From Cladorrhinum sp. PSN259 (taxonomy: Eukaryota; Ascomycota; Sordariomycetes; Sordariales; Podosporaceae), in assembly GCA_033725935.1 (NCBI GenBank), contig MU867066.1, positions 124,001 through 188,000 on the forward strand: a stretch of DNA of 64,000 nt, given 5' to 3'. Every line of letters starts with the position of its first letter. Within the stretch, counting starts at the first letter, position 1. The notes under the pieces are model-generated. The model saw only the letters and a list, made by a program, of their open reading frames with translations, was not told where the DNA came from and did no database searches. Position numbers and translations under genes: made by a program. Below, piece after piece: positions 55,637 to 64,000 of the stretch.

Positions 55637-57072
55637 ATGGCCAACCCACCTCCAATCGGTAAGTTGAGAGCTGTCAGTGCACTGCATCCATCCTTCCCCT
55701 ATTCACAGCCATTAATTCACCGTCATACTTGGTTGGAGCATACCCAAGCTCCTTCTTGCTGTCGAGCAACTGTCCATAGCTACTGCAAACCCTCTCCATC
55801 TCCAATGTGAAGCAAGCTAATCCAGTCTCTCTGCCGTTCCCTCCTAGTTCTCGATGGCGGTACCGGCTTCCTCAAGGTCGGCTATGCGGCGCAAAACTTC
55901 CCCGAGTTCCAATACCCGTCCATCGTCGGCCGACCCATCCTGCGCGCCGAAGAGAAGGGCGGCAGCGACATGGTAATCAAGGACATCATGTGCGGTGACG
56001 AGGCCGCGGCCGCCCGCACCATGTTGCAGGTGTCGTACCCAATGGAGAACGGCATCGTCAAGAAGTGGGACGACATGCAACACCTTTGGGATTACACGTT
56101 TTACGAGAAGATGAAGGTTGATCCCCGCGGCCGCAAGATTCTCTTGACGGAGCCGCCGCTCAACCCGCTCAAGAACCGCGAGCAGATGTGCGAGGTCATG
56201 TTTGACCGCTACGGGTTTGGCGGTGTCTACGTGGCTATCCAGGCCGTGCTGGCGCTGTATGCGCAAGGTACGTTTTTTTTTCCCTCACATTCTGGGGTCG
56301 TTGGAAGCTTCTAACAAGGCGTTGCTGGGGTGAATAAACAGGTCTCAGCTCTGGTGTGGTTGTCGACTCTGGTGATGGCGTAACACACATTGTCCCCGTC
56401 TACGAGTCCACCGTCCTGAACCACCTCACCCGCCGTCTCGACGTGGCGGGTCGCGACGTCACGCGCAACCTCATCGCCCTCTTGCTCCGCCGAGGCTACG
56501 CTCTCAACAGAACGGCCGATTTCGAGACTGTTCGTCAGATCAAGGAGAAGCTTTGCTACGTTTCATACGATTTGGAGTTGGACAAGCGGTTGAGCGAGGA
56601 TACCACCGTCCTGGTGGAGAGCTATACCCTGCCCGACGGCCGCGTCATCCGTGTAGGATCCGAACGGTTCGAGGCGCCCGAGTGCTTGTTCCAGCCCCAC
56701 CTTGTCGACTGCGACCAGCCGGGTATTGCCGAGTTCCTGTTCAACACCATCCAAGCCGCCGATGTCGATGTTAGATCTTCCTTGTTCAAGGCCATCGTTC
56801 TGTCTGGTGGCAGCAGCATGTACCCCGGTCTGCCGTCGCGTCTGGAGAAGGAGTTGAAGCAGTTGTGGCTCACAAGAGTGCTGGGTGGAAACCCGGAGCG
56901 GTTGAACAAGTTCAAGGTCAGAATAGAAGATCCCCCACGGAGAAGACACATGGTCTTCCTTGGCGGTGCGGTGTTGGCAAACATTATGGCGGACAAGGAG
57001 AGCATGTGGATTTCCAAGCAAGAGTGGGAAGAGGAGGGACCCAGAATTTTGGAGAAGCTGGGACCCAGATAA
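55637..57072 (+). CDS. ARP2: Actin-related protein 2 (Arp2/3 complex), 390 aa
   Basis: Three exons: 55637-55658 (7 codons plus 1 nt), 55848-56267 and 56342-57072. The joins give ANPPPI-VLDGGTGFLKVGYA and VLALYAQ-GLSSGVVVDSGDG. The actin fold is shown by the nucleotide-binding loops DGGTGFLKVGYA and VVDSGDGVTHIVPVYE, the DNase-loop equivalent, EPPLNPLKNREQMCEVMFDRYGFGG in two parts, and the IVLSGGSSMYPGLPSR adenine-binding block. The insert after GSSMYPG, KELKQLWLTRVLGGNPE, is typical of Arp2 rather than actin or Arp3. The protein is a subunit of the Arp2/3 complex that nucleates branched actin, needed for endocytic patches and polar growth in the cytoplasm. Short 5' exon followed by a 189-nt intron is usual for fungal actin-family genes. 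Spliced length normal. Confidence 0.95.
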
Positions 57073-57128
57073 AAAAAAAAGGAAAAGAGGCAGTCAGTAT
57101 TCTGTGTAGCGAGCGTTTGATTTTGCGT

Positions 57129-57872
57129 TTAAACGTATGGTGGAGTGGTGGCTTGAAAAGGAGGCATTCGAGCTGTGGTTAATGATTTTAGTTCATAGAT
57201 AACCTCGATATAAAGTTGAGTGATAAAGATCAAGGGGTTTGAGTGGTGGCTTGTTAGTTGCTGGTCGAGTGACGCAAGGAGGCGGTACTCCGAGGACTCC
57301 AAACAAACCTGACTGGAACCCGAGTGTTTGGATAATGCGTCAGCCACGTCTGGTTTTATTCCGGGAGTACCACATGGAACAAGGCAACCATAAATTTCTG
57401 ACGTCCGACTCGGAATATCCCATCTACTATGCCGGCCGCTCTCTTCTATTTTTCTTCCCCCGGAAATCCATTCATCGTCAAGTTCTGAACTTGGAGACGG
57501 CCAAAATCTCATGGGTCCTTGCCACGATACCAAACCAATCGGAGACAGCTCATTGAGGTAGCGCGGCCGAAGGACAGGAAGATCCGAAGTCGTATCAATC
57601 TCGGGATTTTCGATTCTTGGACCAACACGACGGCGATTACAAATCCTTGGACTCCAAGGTAAATAACATGAGGCGAATATGCCCGTAACTAGAAAAAGCA
57701 ACAAGCCACCGCCGGCAACCCGAGTGTCGGGTCCTCCTGGGAGAGGTCCGGAGTCGGCATCCATCACTGTGAAGACGGAAAGACAGACACAGACGCAGAC
57801 ACAACGAATCAAAACAGAGAGAAATGTGCCCGTCAAAAGGAATAGGGGTCCTGAGACTGCGAAGGCGGCCAT
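57129..57872 (-). CDS. Hypothetical ORF, 247 aa, antisense to a competing plus-strand reading
   Basis: An uninterrupted minus-strand frame with a true ATG at 57872 and 247 codons, too long to be chance in non-coding DNA of this composition unless it shadows a gene on the other strand. It has two hydrophobic stretches (about residues 8-30, Cys/Val-rich, and 52-68, LLLFLVTGIFASCYLPW) and then a soluble region (FWPSPSSELDDEWISGG). No recognised domain. It overlaps the possible plus-strand gene at 57679-58180 and ends close to the Arp2 3' flank. Only one of the two overlapping readings is likely real. Confidence 0.25.
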   Translation of the reverse strand: MAAFAVSGPLFLLTGTFLSVLIRCVCVCVCLSVFTVMDADSGPLPGGPDTRVAGGGLLLFLVTGIFASCYLPWSPRICNRRRVGPRIENPEIDTTSDLPVLRPRYLNELSPIGLVSWQGPMRFWPSPSSELDDEWISGGRKIEESGRHSRWDIPSRTSEIYGCLVPCGTPGIKPDVADALSKHSGSSQVCLESSEYRLLASLDQQLTSHHSNPLIFITQLYIEVIYELKSLTTARMPPFQATTPPYV

Positions 57873-58180
57873 ACAAGTAAAGACTGAATCTAAAGGTCAG
57901 ACTTTTGTTTCTTTTTGCGTATATTTCATTTAATTGGGAATTTTTCGTTGTAATTGAAGGTACGAAACGAAAGAATGAACGACCGAAACGAAACGAAACG
58001 GCGGCGGACGAACAGCGGGGATGTAGTTACCCGAGACGAGAGAAAATCGAGTTCCCTGCAAAACCCTCTATTTGTTTGCGCTTTCTCTTCCCCCCTTTTT
58101 TTATATTTTACTTTTTGTCTTTCAGACGTTGGCCATGGCATTTTAACTGTCAAATTCATCAACAAAGAAAAAAAGTTTAG
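57679..58180 (+). CDS. Hypothetical Lys-rich protein with three psi-Lys-x-Glu motifs, about 145 aa
   Basis: Exon 1 from ATG 57679 (MPVTRKSNKPPPATRVSGPP) may join at TESK-GTKRKNERPKRNE across a 64-nt interval (57895 to about 57958; GTCAGA donor, GAAG acceptor), running to 58180 just before the CDK8 gene. VKTE, IKTE and VKTE occur in the first 72 residues, the sumoylation consensus. The spliced tail turns Phe-rich (FLFPPFFIFYF), which is odd and suggests that the 3' part is intron or UTR. Alternatively this is a 5' leader of the CDK8 transcript, or nothing. Confidence 0.3.
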
Positions 58181-58192
58181 ATAGTTGCATGA

Positions 58193-59978
58193 ATGATGGA
58201 CAACCACAACTTCTTTCCAATTGCCCCACCACACCAACACCACCTAACCGCCGGCGGCAGTGGTTCTGCCGCACAGCAGCGTCACGTTGCCAAGACCAAT
58301 GGCGTTGATTCATTCCCAAGGCCGCCGCCGCCGCCGCCCCGGGGTCTCACTTCATCACATTCACAAGTTTATCCTCTGTCTTTTGCTTATTCGTCATCCT
58401 CATCGTCATCATTATTGTCAAGTATGAACCAAGCCCGAAATGCCGCCCGGGCAGCTGAAGCCAGCTTTCATCAGCAGCAGCAACAACAACATTCTTGTAA
58501 ATCTCATAATCTCACACACCCACATTCGGCTTGTTTTGACGGAATACTAATCTTTTCCCGCAGACACCTCGTCCGCGAGCGGCATAGGCCCCATCACATA
58601 CCAAAGCAAAGTAAGAGTAACAGACAAGTACAAGGTCATCGGGTTCATCAGCAGCGGCACCTATGGACGCGTGTACAAGGCGCTCGGTCGGCACGGCCAG
58701 CCGGGCGAGTTCGCCATCAAAAAGTTCAAGCCCGACAAGGAGGGCGAGCAGATCACGTATACGGGCATCTCGCAGTCCGCCGTGCGGGAGATGGCCCTGT
58801 GCTCGGAGCTGCACCACCCGAACGTGATAAGGCTCATTGAGATTATCCTGGAAGATAAGTGCATCTTCATGGTGTTTGAGTACGCCGAGCACGACCTGCT
58901 GCAGATCATCCACCACCACACCCAGCAGCCGCGCCACCCGATCCCGCCCAACACGATCAAGAGCATCATGTTTCAGCTGCTGAACGGGTGTCAGTACCTG
59001 CACACCAACTGGGTGCTGCATCGCGATTTGAAGCCCGCGAACATCATGGTCACCAGCTCCGGGGAGGTAAAGATTGGGGATCTGGGACTGGCGAGGCTGT
59101 TTTACAAGCCGCTGCACAGTTTGTTCTCGGGGGACAAGGTTGTGGTTACGATATGGTACCGCGCGCCCGAGTTGCTGTTGGGGAGCAGGCACTACACGCC
59201 TGCTATTGACATGTGGGCCGTGGGGTGCATATTCGCCGAGCTGCTGTCGCTCAGGCCGATTTTCAAAGGGGAGGAGGCCAAGATGGATTCCAAAAAGACT
59301 GTGCCCTTTCAGCGGAATCAGATGCAAAAGATTGTCGAGATTATGGGGATGCCGACCAAGGAGAAGTGGCCGCTTCTGACGGCCATGCCCGAGTATAATC
59401 AGCTGCCTAGTTTGACTCCGCCCAGCGGTGGCGGCGGCGGCGGTGTTCACCATCATTCCGGGTATGGACACAATTCCAGTCAGTATGGACGGTCTAGCAG
59501 TTCCAATACTGGAGGTGGGTCTCAGCTGAAGGGATGGTACTACCAGTTTGTCAACCAGCAGGTGTCTGCTCAGGCGCAGGCAAACGGCGCTACTTCTCTG
59601 TCTGTTTTGGGGGAGGAAGGGTATAATTTGTTGGCGGGGTTACTTGAATACGATCCGGAAAAGAGATTGACGGCCGCGCAGGCGCTTGAACATCCGTTTT
59701 TTAATAGTGGTGGTGTTGGTGGTGTTGGTGCTGGTGCTGGAAAGAAAGGAGTTGCCCAAGGAGGTGCAGGAGTTGCAGGGGGAGAGATTAGTGCGAATTG
59801 CTTTGCGGGGATCAAAGTTGAGTATCCGCACAGGAGGGTGAGCCAGGATGACAATGATATCAGGACGGGGAGTTTGCCGGGGACGAAGAGGACTTTTACG
59901 CAGGTTACGGGGCAGGGAGGTGGGGGAGGGGATGATGGGCATGGGCACTTGCACGGGAGGAAGAGGGTTAAAGAGTAG
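58193..59978 (+). CDS. ssn3: Cyclin-dependent kinase 8 (Ssn3/Srb10), 572 aa
   Basis: Exon 1 is 58193-58496 and exon 2 is 58564-59978, joined at QQQQQHS-YTSSASGIG. The N-terminus is a low-complexity Pro/Ser/Gln region. The kinase domain begins YKVIGFISSGTYGRVYKAL, with FAIKKFKPDKEGEQITYTGI, the CDK8-type cyclin helix SAVREMALCSEL (SxxRExALxxEL) in place of PSTAIRE, HRDLKPANIMV, GDLGLARLF (Leu where animal CDK8 has Met) and IWYRAPELLLGSRHYTPAIDMWAVGC. A Gly/His/Ser insert of about 40 residues sits before GWYYQFV. The C-tail is Gly-rich. Ssn3 with cyclin C (Ssn8) forms the Mediator kinase module that phosphorylates Pol II CTD and represses genes in the nucleus. The ATG ATG pair gives two neighbouring possible starts. 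Confidence 0.92.
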
Positions 59979-60280
59979 TTGTGTGTGATTTCTTAGGGAT
60001 TTTTGGCATGGCGTTGGAGCTATGGAGATGGGTATTTTTAATGGGCATTTATTAACGAGTTAGAAAAGACTGTAAAGGGTTTTGATATGGCATGGCGTTT
60101 GAAGAGGTTTGAAGAGGTTTGGACAGCTATTATATACGGGTTTTAAAGGACGGGATGGATTAGAAATCTGTTCAAGTTGGTAACTCGGAGGAATTAGATA
60201 AACTGATCATAAGTGATGACAAATATTACATTGCAGCTATTCTCTTATGCCAGGCTTGAGGCTGGTACCAAAACTCTCAC
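59979..60280. other. Intergenic downstream of CDK8
   Basis: Nothing recognised apart from a short doubled phrase, GTTTGAAGAGGTTTGAAGAG, near 60098. Confidence 0.4.
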
Positions 60281-60530
60281 GTGTGTTGGGTTTATCAGTC
60301 AGACTTCAAGCCAGTTCCGGCAAACATAAAGAAAAGGCAGAGGAAGCGTCTTGTGGCTGAACGGTTGAGAAGCTGCCGCAGGTTTACTAGAAGCTGGGCG
60401 TTGCAAGAGCTGATAGCGCCCATTAAAACTGAGTTTTTTTTTTTACTGGGAGTGGAGATTTATTGGAGGTAGGGAGGATCTTGAAGGTGAATTGTCGCTT
60501 ATCACGAACATCGATGAGCGGTAAGTGGTG
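60281..60530 (+). pseudogene. Relic of a HET-domain gene (second)
   Basis: From 60281 the plus strand reads VCWVYQSDFKPVPAN, then RLRSCRRFTRSWALQELIAP: the middle block of a HET domain, where CWVYLSD then SRWFTRGWTLQELLAP is normal. The Arg-Ser-Trp-Ala replacement of RGWT shows drift. The frame stops at TAG 60472, and the next HET piece (LEGELSLITNIDER, like SEITGIDE) continues about 8 nt later in another frame, ending near a GTAAGT. No start and no downstream HET block. A dead fragment, not derived from the intact gene at 36.7 kb, as its sequence is distinct. Confidence 0.65.
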
Positions 60531-61536
60531 CGTCTAACATGTCTATCAAGCCAGGCCTGTGAGAGGCATTTATCCGGAGTACCTTAACGAAACCACCTGC
60601 ATCACGTCAATTTAATTAACATTCAGCCCCTTCCTCACGAACTGTATTTATCCTGTTAATTGATTTTCTACCAGTCCCCCGCGCGGGAATCCTCATCGGT
60701 TCTTTTTTGTATGTTTAACCCACTCATGAACGGCTCAGGGGCTTGGCTTGGCTGCTATATTTATGTCCCGTACATGTAGGTTGGCGCCCAAAATAGAACG
60801 TGGACGGGATGATATTGTTTTAGTGTCAGTGTCAGTGGTGGGATGAGATCATGAACATGAGAGGTTAACCTGGATCTTTATTTTTTTCGGGGAAAATTGT
60901 ATTTGGAATTATGTTCTTGCTGGTGGGTGGAGAGCTAAATGAGTTCGTTGGATAAGTATGGGGAATGGGAGGTACGAAGGCAAATGGGGTGAGTATAACA
61001 AGACGTGTTTGAACTGATAAGGTGGGTTGAATTAGCATTGATGGATGAGGAGAAGAAGGGTGAGAGAAATAATGATAGCCTCCGTCACAGGACTATGATA
61101 AACCAAAGGAAATAAACAAAACAGTGCAACCAGGTAAATTCAGTTCAACTACATGTAGACAAATCCAGCCCGCTGGTAAGGAACGACGCTAGCCTCAGTG
61201 CCTGTATATGTAAACTCTCATTCAGCTAGTAACCGAAAAACGTGCCTCTTATTTTCCCGCCCTCGTCAGGTTAATATGGAAAGATTGGGAAACCTGGATC
61301 GTGGATATTGGATTCTGCGTCCGACAGCTTGGCTTAGGGACGGGAGTCCGGGTTCGGGGTCCGGGGAAGGAGTTTGGTGGTATATATATGAATGTAAGTT
61401 TCCATTCCCCCTTCTCTCGATTACTACTATTTTCAATATCATCCAGACACATAAGAATATTAATTTTTCAAGATCTCATCACCTTCAGATCCTTCAGTGG
61501 CAGCCACTATACAGCCTCCAAAATCAAATATCAACA
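60531..61536. other. Intergenic and promoter region of the CBM1 protein gene
   Basis: No gene. TATATATA at 61381-61388 and a CCGGGG word at 61361-61366 (CreA-type SYGGRG) precede the ATG at 61537. Confidence 0.4.
61381..61388 (+). promoter_or_regulatory. TATA-like element of the CBM1 protein gene
   Basis: TATATATA, 149 nt before the ATG; a possible CreA word lies just upstream of it. Confidence 0.4.
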
Positions 61537-62073
61537 ATGGTCAAAGCAGAACTCTTCCTCGGATACCTCCTGTCAGGAGTAGCAATGGCACAATGGGGCG
61601 GAGGCAGACCGACAGGTCGAGTGCCAACTCAGCAACAACCACCCGCTCCCGTGCCAACACGATCGACAGCCGCATCGCCTCCTCGCCCTGGGGCCACACA
61701 AAGTATGTGGGGTCGGTGTGGTGGTCAGGACTGGACGGGACCATTTGCTTGTCCTACGGGGGCCTACTGCAGGTTTGATGGGAAGTGAGTCTTACTCTCC
61801 CCCCACTGTCACCCAATTGAGATATCAAATACTGACATGAACAGCATCTGGTACTCCCAATGCGTGCCAAACGATATGGAAGGAGGGGTTGACCCCGGGC
61901 CGGGAATCACCATCCGAACCCTGACAACCGTCTTCAGTGTCGGTGGACCATCGCCGACGGTGGTTACTACGAAGGTCACGTATATTACTGCGAAGCCTAC
62001 TACCACAGCCCAGGGTGTTGTTACTGTCACCCTTGTGCCGGATGATCCGTGTGATCATGAAGTTTGGTGCTGA
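61537..62073 (+). CDS. Small secreted CBM1 protein, 158 aa
   Basis: Two exons, 61537-61784 and 61845-62073, joined at FDGN-IWYSQCV. A signal peptide covers about residues 1-18 (LFLGYLLSGVAMA), followed by a 40-residue Pro/Thr/Gln linker. A complete CBM1 follows: WGRCGGQDWTGPFACPTG, ending IWYSQCVP with the expected aromatic and Cys positions. The remaining 75 residues are Val/Thr-rich (TLTTVFSVGGPSPTVVTTKV) and end with two Cys (DDPCDHEVWC). No catalytic domain is visible, so it binds cellulose or chitin outside the cell without an obvious enzyme activity. Residues flanking the CBM1 are not conserved with anything I recognise. It is the second CBM1 gene of the window. Confidence 0.8.
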
Positions 62074-64000
62074 GCTGTGCCAATGGTGACAGTGGAAGGT
62101 TCGGGAAGATACGAAGTGAAATGAAAGGGTGTTTTGTAGGGTCTGAATTAATGTCTAGTTTGATTCTAGTTTATGCGAATCTATTATTAGCAGTGTTTTC
62201 TTTTTCAATTTCAAGTTATGGAGAAGTGATGTATGTGGATTGCAGACTTGTTATGCGACTGACTCGACGACAATCACCTTACCCTTGGAGCATTGTTGAA
62301 GCATACTTGGCCACCGTGGAGACATTTTAGTTTGTTGATGATCGTAAATGCGATGAGGTTAGTTCGGGTCGTTGGTTTTTGGTGGCAGACAGGGGAACCG
62401 TTGATGTCACAATCATGACTCTACGAGACTTGGTATACGCCGTAAAGCTTGGGTGTTTCTACACACTTTGAGACAGTCTGTCGGAATATCGGATCTGCCC
62501 CCTCAGCGATGCAGGTCCGTGAGACTCCACGTGTAATTGGCATATTCTCAACGAAGATCGCTTGTAGATCTCCCAGTGCGCATCCTTCCGTGATGATACC
62601 GTGCCATTGACCAACCGTTCCACATAGCAAATGATCTCATCCGCCGTTATCTACCGCGTATAAGATGAGGATATGGATGGGATTGACATGTATCTTTTCG
62701 ATCCCATCGAATTCTCGATCTCAACATTCGGTGATTCAATGCCGTCCAGCCGTTCTGTAACGTCATGAATTCTGGTGGTGGTTAAAACTGATGGCAGTAT
62801 GGTAAAAGTACGTAATGGGAAGCTGCAGGTGAGGGGCTCATGACAGTCTGGATGGCTTCTTTTCACCTGTTTTACTGCATCTTACCACCTTACCACACAT
62901 CGTACCACACAGTGGGAAAATACCGTGCGTGCCAAAGGGTGGTATTGATTACCCCACCGGCTGGGCCAGGCCCCGAATGGTGGACTTGGTGGACTTGGCA
63001 ATGGATGCCAGTGGCTGCCCATGTTTTCGAATGTTCTTGGCTGATTGGTGATGATTTCTTTGTGAGTTGGCCGAGTCTCTGTGTGTCTAGCTTGGAACTT
63101 TAAAAAAAGACCAAAGAAAAGGCCAAGCGGTGAAAAGCGGAAGGTGTCTGCGATTGAAGTTTAAGAGAGGGAGGCGTGGCCAATTGCCCCGCTCGCACGA
63201 CTGCATTGCCGTCGGCGCTTCCTTTTCAACCTCGAGGTCAACGACGATCGGATAAGGCACTGCAGCGAGGTGAGAATTGCATTTTCCTTATCAGAATTAC
63301 ACAGGGTGATAGATAATAGATCCCAGCCCAACGCAGAAATACGCAAACGCCCTGGCAACACCTTCCCGCGTCCCCAATTTATTCAGGACAAATTCTGCAA
63401 TTTTGCGTCTTGTTTGCGTTTTAATAACATACGTCGGTCGGGTGCCGAGAAATCGAAATCAATTTCATTCAAGGAAGGATTGGCGGGGCCCCTCTCCTTT
63501 CCCGGTGACGTATCCACCTCACACAGTGTCAGTCTGGCAAGGATCTTCCTTTGTGGCCCCAGAGCTGCCAGTGACGACAGTCTCCTCTCCCAGAATCCCA
63601 GAATCCTGATCAACACGAATCTCGAAAAAAAAGTCGAATAGTCTATTAATACCGAACGTCCCGATTGAGTTTGCGTCTGATGTTCCTAATATCCCCAATA
63701 ATTCCCACATTTTCCACAGCCCGACTCATTTCGTCGCATTTATCAAACGCCCTGGAGCCCAATACGGTCCAATACCAGGCCCCTCTGCAACCACATTCGT
63801 CCCTAGCGCGTCTTTCAGCTGTGAGCTCAGGCTCGATCTTGACACAAGGTCGCTGCACCAAAGCTGCAAGAGCTTCCGAGCAGGGGTAGACGGAAGCCAC
63901 AAGAGATAAGGCACTCTCGCACCCTCAGCGTCTCGCCGACCGCAATTTCATTCTTGAATCACAAGCACGCAATACCTTTTTTAAAAATCATCACCCAAAC
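62074..64000. other. 1.9-kb gene-poor right end
   Basis: No supported gene, RNA or repeat. Short open frames (62421-62630 minus, 63270-63641 plus, 63665-63889 plus) carry no motif, and the second begins without an ATG. The last 100 bases could be the leader of a gene beyond the window. Confidence 0.4.

Overview
The window is nuclear DNA of a filamentous ascomycete, most likely a Sordariomycete. Genes are broken by short introns of about 45-115 nt with GTRNGT donors, CTAAC/CTGAC-like branch sites and AG acceptors. Plant-cell-wall enzymes carry fungal CBM1 modules. Fungus-specific families occur (HET, PTH11-like receptor, YLAT permease, Fungal_trans_2 regulator), and decayed copies show C-to-T changes of the kind RIP produces. 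All gene models were spliced by eye from conserved junctions and reading-frame phase; no search was run.

Layout. 0-15 kb: a truncated-looking regulator running off the left edge; a decayed SDR gene and an intact SDR; a cupin protein; an unidentified relic next to a hairpin insertion; a secreted CE1 esterase; a HET relic; a secreted CE5 cutinase-like esterase; an aldo/keto reductase; an amino-acid permease. 14.7-23.3 kb is orphan-rich: a small hypothetical, a CorA-like membrane protein followed by a protein-kinase-like gene on the same strand, and two orphans facing each other. 24-28.4 kb: a secreted amidohydrolase and a 14-TM MFS efflux gene with a nonsense codon. 28.7-32 kb is gene-poor and opens with a fold-back minisatellite. 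32-39 kb: GH11-CBM1 xylanase, FAD monooxygenase, intron-bearing tRNA-Thr, intact HET gene. 39-43.9 kb: two diverged LTR-like direct repeats 3.5 kb apart, with a single-pass membrane protein gene between them. 43.9-48.5 kb: a second kinase-like gene and a PTH11-like seven-TM protein. 48.8-60 kb is a housekeeping block: RNA polymerase I subunit Rpa43, NmrA/isoflavone-reductase-like protein, sugar-porter MFS, Asp/Glu/hydantoin racemase, actin-related protein 2, CDK8/Ssn3. 60-64 kb: a second HET relic, a small CBM1 protein and a gene-poor right end.

How they fit together. Four secreted plant-polymer enzymes or binders (6.7, 9.0, 32.1, 61.5 kb) are scattered and each has its own promoter, so they suggest a plant-biomass lifestyle rather than a cluster. 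One intact and two broken HET genes plus two kinase-like genes, one of them beside a CorA-like membrane protein, give the region the look of an accessory, allorecognition-prone zone lying beside a conserved block. The CorA-like/kinase pair is the best candidate for an undescribed two-gene system, but that is inference. Two genes are interrupted by changes compatible with RIP.
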